Shown: positions 16,777 through 26,793, numbered from the stretch's first letter. The stretch is 64,000 nt of DNA from Pedobacter caeni (GCF_900129215.1 NZ_FQUQ01000005.1:620001-684000); one strand, 5' to 3'. Translations and numbers: made by a program. The notes: generated from the sequence alone by a model not told the origin.

Positions 16777-17519
16777 GAATAGCGATTATTAGTGATATCC
16801 ATGGGAATTTCCCCGCATTGAAGGCTGTGCTTGATGATGTCGCCTTATTTAATGCAGATCAGATTTATTGCCTGGGCGATCTCACAGATGGGGCTCCCTG
16901 GAATAATGAAGTGATCGAATTGATCCGTAGCAAGGGAATCCCGACCATTATGGGGAATCATGATGAGCGCATTGCCTTTGATCATCCGGTATTTCCTTTG
17001 AGCAAACATAGTAAAGAAGAACAGGAAGCAAGGCTAAACACGATTAATCATACCAAATCAACGATTGATCCGGATCACAAAGCCTTTCTTGCCGGTTTGC
17101 CTGCCAGTATTAGGTTGTCTATCGATTCAGTTTCGATCCTGCTCGTTCATGGAAGTCCGGAGAGTAATGAGGAATATATTTATGAAAACCATGAGGAAGC
17201 CGCATTAATTAAAATGCTAGATGATCATGATATAGATATCATGATATCTGGGCATACACACCTCTCCTTTATCAGGTCCATATCCGGTGGTGGAGTAGCT
17301 AAGCTGATGATCAATGCCGGATCTGTAGGCCGTTCTAAGGAGCAAGACCGTAAGGCTTGTTACCTTCAGCTGAATATAGAAAATCATAAAAAAGAGCAGG
17401 GTGTAACAGCTGTAGTTCCTGTTATTCGCAAAGTGGACTATCCAATAGCTGAAACAATAGCAGGGATCAGGAAAAGTGCTGTACCCGACTTTTATGCTGA
17501 TTTTCTGGAACAGCATTAA
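16773..17519 (+). CDS. Calcineurin-like metallophosphoesterase
   Basis: A 248-residue cytoplasmic enzyme of the YfcE-like/MJ0936 type. The metal-binding series is complete: SDIHGNFPAL (Asp, His), GDLTDG, GNHDER, HGSPES, and SGHTHLSF, followed by NAGSVGRSK typical of this subgroup. Such enzymes hydrolyse phosphodiesters, including cyclic nucleotides in some members. The 4-bp ATGA overlap with the PAS protein means translation is probably coupled and the pair may act together, for example PAS-sensed control of a phosphodiesterase. Confidence 0.88.
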   Translation: MRIAIISDIHGNFPALKAVLDDVALFNADQIYCLGDLTDGAPWNNEVIELIRSKGIPTIMGNHDERIAFDHPVFPLSKHSKEEQEARLNTINHTKSTIDPDHKAFLAGLPASIRLSIDSVSILLVHGSPESNEEYIYENHEEAALIKMLDDHDIDIMISGHTHLSFIRSISGGGVAKLMINAGSVGRSKEQDRKACYLQLNIENHKKEQGVTAVVPVIRKVDYPIAETIAGIRKSAVPDFYADFLEQH

Positions 17520-17713
17520 CATCTTAAAAAGCTATAAATTCCTGATATCTATAGCGCGATTTGATTATGCGTTATGATATTGAATTTCGCATATTTATCA
17601 ATTTTATTTCTCTTTCGTATAAAAAAAGTAAAATTATTCTTTGAGTATCATATTATTTATCAGTAGATTTAATTGTAAATAATTTTACTTCAACTAATTA
17701 CGCTTTTAAAGTT

Positions 17714-18181
17714 ATGAATAAACTCTATTTTATTCTGGCTACATTGTTTATGGTTAGTTTTGCAAATTCCTCATTTGCACAGAAATTAACCTTTAGCTAT
17801 GATGCTTCCGGAAACCAGACCGAAAGAAAGTGGGTTTGTGCCAATTGCAAAACTGCTAATGATCTAGCCACTGCAGCAAAGATGCTCAGCACAGCTAAAG
17901 AAGACCAGAAAGATGACGGGTTTGCCACCGCCAGATCCATTAAAGTTTATCCCAACCCCCTCAGCGAATCCTTAAACGTAACCTGGCAGACCACTGAAAA
18001 GATTTTTTTAAAAAGTATAGAAGTTTTTAACGTAGCAGGAAATAAAGTTTTTAGTGCCAGGTATGAACCTGGCCATCGGGAAACACAGATTTCATTCCTC
18101 AAACTTCCTCCGGGTGTTTATATTCTTGTTGGGTATTACTCCGATTCAAAAACCGAATCGGTTAAACTGATCAAAATCTGA
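17714..18181 (+). CDS. Small secreted protein with T9SS type A sorting domain
   Basis: A 155-residue protein with a signal peptide (cleavage after SFA). After it comes a single YD-repeat-like string (LTFSYDASGNQTERKWVC), reminiscent of RHS repeats, and then a T9SS C-terminal sorting domain of about 80 residues: IKVYPNPLSESLNVTW, IEVFNVAGNKVFSAR, and LKLPPGVYILVGYYSDSKTESVKLIKI. The Por secretion system exports and cleaves such domains. It lies 30 bp upstream of the RHS toxin and is probably co-transcribed. It looks like a relic of, or partner to, the toxin gene. Confidence 0.8.
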   Translation: MNKLYFILATLFMVSFANSSFAQKLTFSYDASGNQTERKWVCANCKTANDLATAAKMLSTAKEDQKDDGFATARSIKVYPNPLSESLNVTWQTTEKIFLKSIEVFNVAGNKVFSARYEPGHRETQISFLKLPPGVYILVGYYSDSKTESVKLIKI

Positions 18182-18211
18182 CCCTGTTTTTAATAAAATA
18201 ATTCCTTTCGC

Positions 18212-21200
18212 ATGAAATATCCTCTGGTAATGACCTTGCTCTTATTTGTTTTTAGCATCCGGATTTCTGTTGCTACACAAATTGATACCCTCCAAAAAAG
18301 AAAAGCCGATACATTGCAGCTCTCAAAAGGAATTGTGGTGGTCAAAGGTGCAGTTCCCAGACATAGTTCGGAGCTCCTGGCTGTAGGTAGTAAAGCCAGT
18401 GATGCTTTAACAGGTTCCTTGCCCACACCTGCCGCGGCGGTAGTAGCAACTGCCGCTGCATCTATGGATGTAGGGCGGACAAATTCATCACTGGATGTTT
18501 CAGCAACAGGCGCTGCGTTATTCTCTGTACCATTAACGTTGCCACCAGGTCTGGGAAATAGTGTCCCTCAGTTATCTCTTTCCTATAGCAGTCAGTCGGG
18601 AAACGGGATTGCCGGATTCGGTTGGAACATTTCGGGACTCTCTTCCATTACCAGAATATCTGCTACGCAATTCCATGACGACCGGGTTGGTGCTGTCAAC
18701 TTTAATTCTGATGACCGCTTTGCATTGGACGGACAACGATTGCTGCTAAAAAGCGGTGTTTATGGTGCCAATGGGACGGAGTATCAGACTGAAAGCTATT
18801 CCAACGTAAAGGTGATTTCAAAGGGAGTTTCTCCTTATGGGGCAAACTATGGCCCTGAATATTTTGAAGTTTGGTTTCCCGATGGTTCTAAAGCCTTTTA
18901 TGGCCTCAACGCAAATTCCAGAACCCCAGCTGATTATGCCATCTCTTATAGTGAAAACCCTTTGGGAGCAAGAATTACTTATAGTTACCTGCAAAGTTAT
19001 AACGGCTTATCCATTTCGCAGATCAGTTATGGAGGACTGGGTGCCGCGGCATCCATCAATCAGGTCAATTTTAGTTATGGGGTCGCTAACCGGCCAGAGC
19101 AGGTTTACATGGCAGGAACGGCATTATATAAAAATTCTATATTGAATAAAATATCGGTAGTCGCAAATGGAGTGAATTTCAGAAACTATAAACTGACTTA
19201 TAGTGCTATGGGAACGCTTAATTATCAGCGTCTTGCTTCTGTGCAGGAGTTTGACGGTACAGAAAGCAAGTCTTTTATGCCGATCAACTTTAGTTATAAT
19301 GCGACAAGCGACGTGATTGCCGTCAGCAGGATCTCGGACCTAAGCGTTTCCGGGATTGCCAGTAATAATTCACAGCTTGTTACCAGCGACTTTACAGGGA
19401 ATGGTTCCATGGATTTCCTGCTTTACCCCACATCGAAAAATAAATTCTGGGCCTTTTATGATCTGGCAGCAGGGAGTCCGGATATGCAGTTGGGTTATGA
19501 GGTGAATACAGGCAGTTTTTTAAATATATTTCCAACAACCTGGTTAAGTGCAGAGCACAAAATTTTGGCAGGCCAGGGGATGATTGTAGTAAAGGGATCA
19601 GACTACACTAATTTCAAATTTGAGGTGCTTTCTTCGGGTTCGATAGCACCGGTGCATTTTCAATATAGCAAAGAATGGACTCCGGGGCTCTTTGGCCCTC
19701 AGTATTCCTCCGTCTGCACCTGGCAAACTAAACAACACCCTTTCACATTCGATTTTATTTCAGGAGATTTTAATGGGGATGGACTAACCGATCTGGTGGG
19801 TATAAACTATGCCTGGGTGACCACAAGTGATTATCTCAATGAAGATGCTTCACCTGCATATTGTGTACCAATTCAAAGTGATCTTGGATCTTCTGCATAT
19901 TTCATAAATATGGATAGACGGGTAACATCAAATTATGTTGCCAGTTTGGGAGCATTGTCGACATCATACGCTGTCGGACAAAAACTTTTCACTGGGGATT
20001 TTAACGGTGATGGGAAAACAGACATCCTCCATGTGAAAAACGGAGAAATGCACTTGTATTCTATGAACAGTAATAATGCGCTTGAACTCCTTTGGCAAAC
20101 AACCGATAGCCGTATTTCGCAAACTCAGCTTTCTCTTCTGGGTGATTATAATGGTGATGGGAAAGTGGACATCATGTTCTCTACGGGCAATAATAACCTT
20201 TTTGCTACTTTCATGTCTACAGGTAAATCTTTTGTAAAACATGAGCAATATCAGCCATTCAGTAATTCCAGCGGGTCCTGGAACGGGACCGAAATGAATC
20301 AGTATTACCTGATTACAAATGATGTAGACGGAGACGGGAAGACTGATGTCATATCTTCCCTGACTACCACCAGGAACAATACTAATTTTGGAACAGCTAA
20401 CGTATCTGTATATCATAATTCAGGAGTTACTTCTGCTTATCAGCCAACATTTTCGTCGGGGAGTTCTACCGCTGCATATACCAATCTGAAACATTATCCT
20501 ATTCCTATTTTTCTGAACCCTGATAAGCTCAATCCAAGACTTGAATTTGGATTTATGAGCGACAATGCGATATCTCTGTTCAGGTTTCAAAAGGATTTCA
20601 GAATAGAGGCGCAGCTGAGTGGCATTGCTCATGATGGGATAAACCATTCTATCCAGTATAAGGGACTCATGCCTGATGCGGGAATGGTTGATATTCCTTT
20701 ATACCAAAGCGGGTACAATCAGGTTTATCCATATATTGATTTGCATAATGCGCCTGCAATGAGCGTGGTGAATAAGCTGAGCCGAAATTTTGGAGAAGAG
20801 CAATTGATTCAGGTATTTGGCTATGCAAAAGCAGTTAGCCATGCCGGTGGGCTGGGTTTTTTGGGTTTTGGAGAGTTTACCCGAAGCAACTGGCATGTGA
20901 ATAATGGCGATATAAACAGGGTATTTAATATTAGTATTCATAATCCCCAGTTAAGAGGCGCGATGGTTAGAAACTTTACCGCAAAATCGAGTTACATTAA
21001 CCCGGCTGTAAAGGATATGGCCTTAAGTAATCCTCCGCCGGTATCGGGCATAGCAGATGGAGCATCCATCAACGATTACATGAGCAGGAATGATCAGGCC
21101 TATAGCACGCAAATCTTAGCTTCAAAAGTTTTTGTTAATATACCCGTCGCCTCTGCTTCCAAAGATATGTTGAAAAATAGCTACGAAACCCAAACTATGT

Positions 21201-24200
21201 CGTATGATGCCTATTATAATAATATCAGAACGATCAATAAATTTGCTGCTGCCGGAACTAAAACAGTAGATATTACCTACGAAAATAGTCCCGGGACTGG
21301 TTATCATATTGGCAGATTACTGACTTCAAAAAGTACATTGAGTAATGGATCTGATACTTTTACCAGTCAGGAGGATTATACTTATACCGGATACCTGCCT
21401 ACGCAAATCATCAAAAGGGGAAATAATACACCAGCATTAACCGAAAATTTGATTTATGACGCCTTTGGGAATATAACAAAGAAGACCATTATTGCGCCTG
21501 ATGGAGCACAACGTCAGATTTCAATGAAATATGATCCTTCAGGAAGGTTTAAAATACAGGACACGGATAATGATGGGGTGAGTGTCGATTTTCAATATAA
21601 TTATGCGACGGGCGACTTGCTGGAGGTCAAAAATCCCTACTCGTTAACAGAGAAATATTCGCATGATAGTTGGGGACGCCGGCTGACCACAACAAACTAT
21701 CTGAATAAAAACAGAACGGTGACCTATAATCAAGGTGCAGGCATGACCATGATTATGGAAGACGATGCAGAAGGTCAGTCGACCATAACTATTTTTAATA
21801 GCCTGGGACAGAAAATTGAACGCCTTAAAACTACAGTTCTGGGGGAGCATGTTGGCCAGGCCTGGAAGTTTGATGTTTACGGAAGGCAGGTCGCTGAAAG
21901 CCAATTTGAACAGCCGGGAAATTATACACAGTGGAGTTATACTGCTTTTGATGAATATGGGCGGCCAAATAAACTGACAAGTTATACCGGTAAGATAACC
22001 AATATCAGTTATAGCGGGCAGAATACTACGGTAAATGATGGTGTAAAAAGCGTCACGACGACCCTGGATGCACTTGGACAAACAGTAGTTCTTCAGGATC
22101 CTGGGGGAACTATAAACTACAGCTATTTTGCGAATGGAGCCTTGAAAAATGTCAATTATGGTGGGGTTGTTCAGAGTATTGAGCAGGATGGCTGGGGACG
22201 AAAAACAAGACTGACGGACCCTTCGGCTGGCGTTTATGAATATCAGTATGATGGATTTGGCCAGTTAAAGAAGGAGATTTCGCCAAAAGGAAGCACAGCA
22301 TATACCTTTGATAGTTCCGGAAAGTTAACAGAAAAGAAAATAATCGGGGACAACACCAATTTGAGATATGTTTACAGTTATGATGTGACAAACCGACTGT
22401 TAACGAGTATGTCTCTCACCAATTCGGATGGAAACAATACATCCTATACCTATAATTATGATAGTTATAAGCGTTTGAGCAGTACAGTTGAAGATAACCT
22501 GCACGCCAGTTTTGTGAAAGGTTATACTTATGATGATTTTGGGCGCATTAATACAGAGCGTTATGAAGCAAAGAATAAGTCGAACAACATCACCGTTCAG
22601 AAGACTATAGAGCTGGCATATCAGAATGGTGAACTTTTTCAAACCACTTTGCAGGGAACAGGGCAGGTCTTGTGGAAAGTAAATGCCCTTGATGAGAAGG
22701 GGAGGCTGAGTGCCGTGTTGCAGGGAACTGCACTGAAAACCAATTTTCAATATGATCCCAATGGATTTCCACAACAACGAAGGCTGGAGCAGGTAGCCGG
22801 AAGTACCACGCTGATGAACCTGGGCTATAGTTTTGATGGACAAAGGGGGAATTTGAACACCCGTAGCAATAGTGCCTTTAATTGGAACGAAAGTTTTACT
22901 TATGATAACCTGAATCGCCTCACTGGCTTTAATGATAATAATGGGAACAATAATCAGACTTATGATAACCGTGGCCGCATAACTGTAAACAGTCAGTTAG
23001 GCACTTATTCCTATGATGGTAATGGTTATAAACAGACGGAGCTGGCACTGAATACTACTGCAGATACTTATTATCAAAATCATGCTTTGCAGCAAGTAAG
23101 TTATAATGTATTTAAGGGACCTGTAGAGATTGTAGAACAGGGACACGAACGGATCAGCTTCCAATATAACGGAGGACTCAGCAGGTCACACATGTATTAT
23201 GGAAGTGATGAGGCCGATAAACTACTTCGCCGGTATCGCCGCCATTATGCAGAGGATGGGAGTGTTGAGATCACCAACGATCTGCAAACAGGGAATACAA
23301 GTTTTGTTTTTTACCTTGGTGGAGATCCCTACAATGCACCGGCAATCTGGAAAGAAGTCATCAGTAGCGGACAGACCAGTAAAAACTTATATTATCTGCA
23401 CCGTGATCATCTGGGAAGTATTGTGATGATTACAAATGATTTGGGTGCAGTGGTAGAGAAACGTCAGTTTGATGCATGGGGTAATATCATGAAACTAACT
23501 GATGGAGCTGGAAATAACCTGGCTGCTTTTGGTATTATTGACCGTGGATTTACGGGGCATGAACATTTGTTGGGTGTTGGCCTGATCCACATGAATGGTC
23601 GTTTATACGATCCTAAACTTCATCGGTTTCTTTCTCCGGATAGTTATATCCAGGATCCCTTCAATACGCAGAATTTTAATCGTTTTGGGTATGTAATGAA
23701 CAATCCATTAATGTATACGGATACCAGTGGGGAGATTATCTGGCTTGCTGTTGCTGCAGGGGCAATCATTGGTGCGATTACCGGAGGAGTGAGTTATGTA
23801 GCCTCAGCAATAAGAACGGGAAACTGGAGCTGGGGGCAGTTTGGCATGTCTATGCTTACTGGTGCCGTAATGGGGGGGATCACAGGTGGAGCGAATCCCT
23901 GGGCTGCTTTTTCCAGTATTGCGCATTTGGGTTCAACCTTATCCACTGCGTTTATTGGTGGATTTATACCTTCTGTAGGGATGAAAATCGGGAACTTTAG
24001 TTTCAGTCTTTCTCCGTCTATGGCCTTTGGGAAAACTTTTGCCATTGGAGCAAATGTAAGTGTCGGGTATGAAGCTGGGAAATGGAATATAAGTGCCGGA
24101 TTAGGGATCATGTCTTATGGAAATTATCAGGAATTTGGTAAAGGAGGTACAGAATTCAGGACCTCTTTCATGGGTGGTTATGACAATGGTGAAAATGGAT

Positions 24201-24748
24201 TTAGCCTAGGTACTAATATTTGGAGGGGAACAGGAGCGATGAATGACTTTAGCCAAAGAACCGGTTTGATCGGTTTGCATTTTGGGAATTTCAGAGCGAT
24301 GTATGAAAATGACGGGGGAATAGGGATTAAGCATCTGCACCTGGGAGATAAAGGCGATAGTTATAGAACTGCAGCCCTAAATATAACTGCTGGTGACTAT
24401 ACTTTCGGATTTAATTTATTCACAGGAAATAGAAGTTATGACAATCAGTTGATTGAAGATAAGGATATTAAGGTTGATGGTAAGTTTCCTATTGTGAATA
24501 CCCGGGATGAATATGGTGCAAAATATAAACGTGGGTATGTCAATGAGACTGGTACCAAATATCGTTTAGGAGCTTTGACTGTAGGTTATAAGAATTATCG
24601 GTTTGGAACGGATAGTGAGCATGTTCGTCATGCGATTCAGGATATTGCGATTCATGGACTTATTGGTGACGCTGGTTTTCAGAACATGTCATGGGATTGG
24701 AAAGGATATAGTCAGTTTAAAACTCCCAATAAATTTTCTTCATGGTAA
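18212..24748 (+). CDS. SpvB/FG-GAP/RHS polymorphic toxin, probable type 23 C-terminus
   Basis: A 2178-residue protein with a signal peptide (about 1-22). Residues about 95-150 match the SpvB/TcaB N-terminus (GLGNSVPQLSLSYSSQSGNG). FG-GAP/VCBS calcium-binding repeats (DFNGDGKTDIL type) occur near residues 390, 517, 593, 643 and 704. From about 1070 to 1730 are RHS/YD repeats forming the cocoon, then the core (DHLGSIV near 1731; YDPKLHRFLSPDSYIQDP and NRFGYVMNNPLMYTDTSGE near 1800-1840). After a glycine-rich hydrophobic region (about 1842-1960) a variable domain ends with DKGDSYRTAALNITAGDYTFG, YRLGALTVGYKNYRFG and HVRHAIQDIAIHG, which I associate with polymorphic toxin type 23. The usual DPxG core ending is replaced by DTSG. 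Confidence 0.85.
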   Translation: MKYPLVMTLLLFVFSIRISVATQIDTLQKRKADTLQLSKGIVVVKGAVPRHSSELLAVGSKASDALTGSLPTPAAAVVATAAASMDVGRTNSSLDVSATGAALFSVPLTLPPGLGNSVPQLSLSYSSQSGNGIAGFGWNISGLSSITRISATQFHDDRVGAVNFNSDDRFALDGQRLLLKSGVYGANGTEYQTESYSNVKVISKGVSPYGANYGPEYFEVWFPDGSKAFYGLNANSRTPADYAISYSENPLGARITYSYLQSYNGLSISQISYGGLGAAASINQVNFSYGVANRPEQVYMAGTALYKNSILNKISVVANGVNFRNYKLTYSAMGTLNYQRLASVQEFDGTESKSFMPINFSYNATSDVIAVSRISDLSVSGIASNNSQLVTSDFTGNGSMDFLLYPTSKNKFWAFYDLAAGSPDMQLGYEVNTGSFLNIFPTTWLSAEHKILAGQGMIVVKGSDYTNFKFEVLSSGSIAPVHFQYSKEWTPGLFGPQYSSVCTWQTKQHPFTFDFISGDFNGDGLTDLVGINYAWVTTSDYLNEDASPAYCVPIQSDLGSSAYFINMDRRVTSNYVASLGALSTSYAVGQKLFTGDFNGDGKTDILHVKNGEMHLYSMNSNNALELLWQTTDSRISQTQLSLLGDYNGDGKVDIMFSTGNNNLFATFMSTGKSFVKHEQYQPFSNSSGSWNGTEMNQYYLITNDVDGDGKTDVISSLTTTRNNTNFGTANVSVYHNSGVTSAYQPTFSSGSSTAAYTNLKHYPIPIFLNPDKLNPRLEFGFMSDNAISLFRFQKDFRIEAQLSGIAHDGINHSIQYKGLMPDAGMVDIPLYQSGYNQVYPYIDLHNAPAMSVVNKLSRNFGEEQLIQVFGYAKAVSHAGGLGFLGFGEFTRSNWHVNNGDINRVFNISIHNPQLRGAMVRNFTAKSSYINPAVKDMALSNPPPVSGIADGASINDYMSRNDQAYSTQILASKVFVNIPVASASKDMLKNSYETQTMSYDAYYNNIRTINKFAAAGTKTVDITYENSPGTGYHIGRLLTSKSTLSNGSDTFTSQEDYTYTGYLPTQIIKRGNNTPALTENLIYDAFGNITKKTIIAPDGAQRQISMKYDPSGRFKIQDTDNDGVSVDFQYNYATGDLLEVKNPYSLTEKYSHDSWGRRLTTTNYLNKNRTVTYNQGAGMTMIMEDDAEGQSTITIFNSLGQKIERLKTTVLGEHVGQAWKFDVYGRQVAESQFEQPGNYTQWSYTAFDEYGRPNKLTSYTGKITNISYSGQNTTVNDGVKSVTTTLDALGQTVVLQDPGGTINYSYFANGALKNVNYGGVVQSIEQDGWGRKTRLTDPSAGVYEYQYDGFGQLKKEISPKGSTAYTFDSSGKLTEKKIIGDNTNLRYVYSYDVTNRLLTSMSLTNSDGNNTSYTYNYDSYKRLSSTVEDNLHASFVKGYTYDDFGRINTERYEAKNKSNNITVQKTIELAYQNGELFQTTLQGTGQVLWKVNALDEKGRLSAVLQGTALKTNFQYDPNGFPQQRRLEQVAGSTTLMNLGYSFDGQRGNLNTRSNSAFNWNESFTYDNLNRLTGFNDNNGNNNQTYDNRGRITVNSQLGTYSYDGNGYKQTELALNTTADTYYQNHALQQVSYNVFKGPVEIVEQGHERISFQYNGGLSRSHMYYGSDEADKLLRRYRRHYAEDGSVEITNDLQTGNTSFVFYLGGDPYNAPAIWKEVISSGQTSKNLYYLHRDHLGSIVMITNDLGAVVEKRQFDAWGNIMKLTDGAGNNLAAFGIIDRGFTGHEHLLGVGLIHMNGRLYDPKLHRFLSPDSYIQDPFNTQNFNRFGYVMNNPLMYTDTSGEIIWLAVAAGAIIGAITGGVSYVASAIRTGNWSWGQFGMSMLTGAVMGGITGGANPWAAFSSIAHLGSTLSTAFIGGFIPSVGMKIGNFSFSLSPSMAFGKTFAIGANVSVGYEAGKWNISAGLGIMSYGNYQEFGKGGTEFRTSFMGGYDNGENGFSLGTNIWRGTGAMNDFSQRTGLIGLHFGNFRAMYENDGGIGIKHLHLGDKGDSYRTAALNITAGDYTFGFNLFTGNRSYDNQLIEDKDIKVDGKFPIVNTRDEYGAKYKRGYVNETGTKYRLGALTVGYKNYRFGTDSEHVRHAIQDIAIHGLIGDAGFQNMSWDWKGYSQFKTPNKFSSW

Positions 24749-24825
24749 GCCATGAGCATGTTTTCGTTTGATAAACGTATAGATGTCACAGATTATTCGG
24801 TATTTTTAATTGTAAATAAAATTTC

Positions 24826-25353
24826 ATGATGTTGAGATATCCAGTGTTTTTCTTTGTGGTTTTAATGACCGGTTGTTTTTCGACAAGGAATAGCCACAAT
24901 ATGGTTAGGGTGCCGATTAATAGGTTTCCATTCAAATCCAATACGAACGAAAGTGTCTATCAAATGATTGATACAGCCTCTTTTTATTTAACGGTGGCAT
25001 TAGACGGGCAACATATGATTATGAATAATGATGGTAAGCCCAGAGATATCAGGTCGCGAAACGGAGGGTTGAAGTTTTATGCCAATGGCAGAGTTGGGTC
25101 GTTTAGTCAGACAAACTCATCAGAAGTGGGCTCTTTAGACCCTAAAAAAGCAAGGATGGGCCTTTATTGTCTTAATGAAGATGGTTTTTTTGCCGGATTT
25201 GCCAGTCATTCTCCGCAGGCAGGTGTTTTTATTATTAAAGAAAAAATCAAAATCAAAGGGGATACATTGATCATGGGAACTGATAAATTCGAGTTCAAAT
25301 ATTTAAGAAAAAAGCTTCCGGATCAGTGGCTGGTCTTTAAGCCGGATTGGTAA
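24826..25353 (+). CDS. Lipoprotein, candidate immunity protein to the RHS toxin
   Basis: A 175-residue lipoprotein with lipobox ending at Cys17 (LMTGC). The mature part is beta-rich with a repeated basic pattern (NDGKPRDIRSRNGGLKFYANGRVGSF) and ends KFEFKYLRKKLPDQWLVFKPDW. I do not recognise the family. It sits 77 bp after the toxin, on the same strand, exactly where immunity genes lie in polymorphic toxin loci, and precedes a terminator. A lipid-anchored immunity protein would act in the periplasm or at the membrane. The immunity role is inference from position only. Confidence 0.65.
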   Translation: MMLRYPVFFFVVLMTGCFSTRNSHNMVRVPINRFPFKSNTNESVYQMIDTASFYLTVALDGQHMIMNNDGKPRDIRSRNGGLKFYANGRVGSFSQTNSSEVGSLDPKKARMGLYCLNEDGFFAGFASHSPQAGVFIIKEKIKIKGDTLIMGTDKFEFKYLRKKLPDQWLVFKPDW

Positions 25354-25448
25354 TGTTGACCTATTCATAAAGGTAATTATGATCATAAGCTGATGGGTAT
25401 CTTTACCATGGTAGTAATTAAGTGTTTAATGAAACATTTAGAAAAATG

Positions 25449-25483
25449 AAAGGAACAGAGATTTGATCACCTGTTCCTTTTTT
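25449..25483. terminator. Bidirectional rho-independent terminator
   Basis: AAAGGAACAG (25449-25458) and CTGTTCCTTT (25471-25480) form a perfect 10-bp stem with a 12-base loop, followed by TTT on the plus strand. It separates the lipoprotein gene from the convergent phosphodiesterase gene. Confidence 0.8.
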
Positions 25484-25515
25484 AATGCTTAATTATTTTT
25501 ATTTGTTGGAATCGT

Positions 25516-26403
25516 CTATTTACTGAAGCTGTCTGCGACAGCTTTTCCGCGCCAGCTTTGTGGTGTTTTTAGTCCCAGAATCCAGGCAATAGTAGCTGCA
25601 GTATCATAGGTAATGATCACATCTTTGATCTGATGATTTTTCTTGATGCCGGGGCCGTTGATCACCCATGGAATTTGTACTTCGTCCAATGACTTCCCTC
25701 CGTGGCCTTTTCCTGTACCACCATGATCAGCGGAAACCATAATGATCGTTTCTTTCTCAATACCGGCATCTTTTACCGCCTGCACGATTTTTCCGATTCT
25801 CGCATCTACTTTTTGCAATTGATCGTAATAGGCAGGAGTACGGTGTCCAATCTCATGACCGGTGTGATCAGGCTCATCCAGGTGGATAAAAGTGAAATAT
25901 GGTTTGTCTCTTTTTATGATCGTTGCTGCAGTATCTGCACAAAAATCGTCTTTATCGTTCCCAGGAACTACAATACTGATTGCATCTTTCTCTACCAACG
26001 GGCCAATTCCAGGCCAGCTGTAAATGACTGCGGTTTTAGCATTTGGTTTCTGATCTCTGATCACGCTGAAAATAGAGGGGAATAAACCATATTTAGTCGT
26101 GGTAACCGAAGGAATCTCGGGAGTTTTGCTTCCCCATTCGGTATAACCATGTTCGGTTGGTCCGGCTCCCATTAACATAGAAGCCCAGTTTACTGCACTT
26201 GAAGAGGGGAGTACTGATCTGGCTTCCAGACTGGATGCCCCGGTTTGCATGAGCTTTTTTAGATTGGGCATTTTAGCCTCAGGAACAGCATAGGCCCCGA
26301 ACCCGTCACATCCAATGAGGACAACGTGTTTTACATTCTTGACCTGTGCATGTAAACTTATGCCCAGGCAAAGCAGGCAAAGAGAAATAATTGATTTTTT
26401 CAT
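25516..26403 (-). CDS. Alkaline phosphatase superfamily phosphodiesterase, secreted
   Basis: A 295-residue protein with a signal peptide (cleavage about residue 20). It belongs to the type I phosphodiesterase/nucleotide pyrophosphatase branch: VVLIGCDGFGAYAVPEAKMPNL (first metal Asp), the nucleophile region SVLPSSSAVNWASMLMGAGPTEHGY, in which a Ser replaces the more common Thr, DEPDHTGHEIGH (Asp, His ligands) and SADHGGTGKGHGG. It is exported to the periplasm and probably cleaves a nucleotide or sugar-phosphate diester. Single gene; the long upstream gap carries its promoter. Confidence 0.88.
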   Translation of the reverse strand: MKKSIISLCLLCLGISLHAQVKNVKHVVLIGCDGFGAYAVPEAKMPNLKKLMQTGASSLEARSVLPSSSAVNWASMLMGAGPTEHGYTEWGSKTPEIPSVTTTKYGLFPSIFSVIRDQKPNAKTAVIYSWPGIGPLVEKDAISIVVPGNDKDDFCADTAATIIKRDKPYFTFIHLDEPDHTGHEIGHRTPAYYDQLQKVDARIGKIVQAVKDAGIEKETIIMVSADHGGTGKGHGGKSLDEVQIPWVINGPGIKKNHQIKDVIITYDTAATIAWILGLKTPQSWRGKAVADSFSK

Positions 26404-26793
26404 TTGTGTTGTTATTGTGGTTTATACTAAGTTTTTCTTTCTTTTCTTCAGTCCTTCTTCCGGTCCATAAACGGCTTTTTCATATTGTCCCCAAATCTCC
26501 AATTTTTGCCCTTACTTCTTTGAGATGTTAAATATATGTGTAATATTGTTTAGTTTAATTAAACATTTTCATTTATTTTCAAGACTCTTGTACTGGAAAC
26601 AAATTGATTTATTTGGCAAGTTCCCATAGTACTCATTTGATCAGAATTGTTATTTTTGAATGCTACGAATCGCTTGATTGATCTGGATCACTAAATCGAT
26701 GTCGATGGATTGAATGATGTTTATATTTTAGCCGATGTTAGCTGTATACAACCAATCGTTTGATAAATCATAAATGCAATAGAAAGATTTAAG
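26404..26793. other. Intergenic region, 390 bp, A+T-rich
   Basis: This is the divergent region between the phosphodiesterase and the SMI1/KNR4 gene. It holds a 12-bp palindrome, GTTTAATTAAAC (26553-26564). On the minus strand a 23-codon open end, about 26650-26720, reads like a C-terminus (SIDIDLVIQINQAIRSIQK then stop) but has no start codon and is preceded by a stop; it may be a remnant of a lost gene or chance. Confidence 0.45.

Noticed and set aside
26650..26720. Pseudogene remnant on the minus strand
   Set aside because: Twenty-three codons ending in a plausible C-terminus were seen, but there is no start and a stop lies directly upstream; too short to support a gene.
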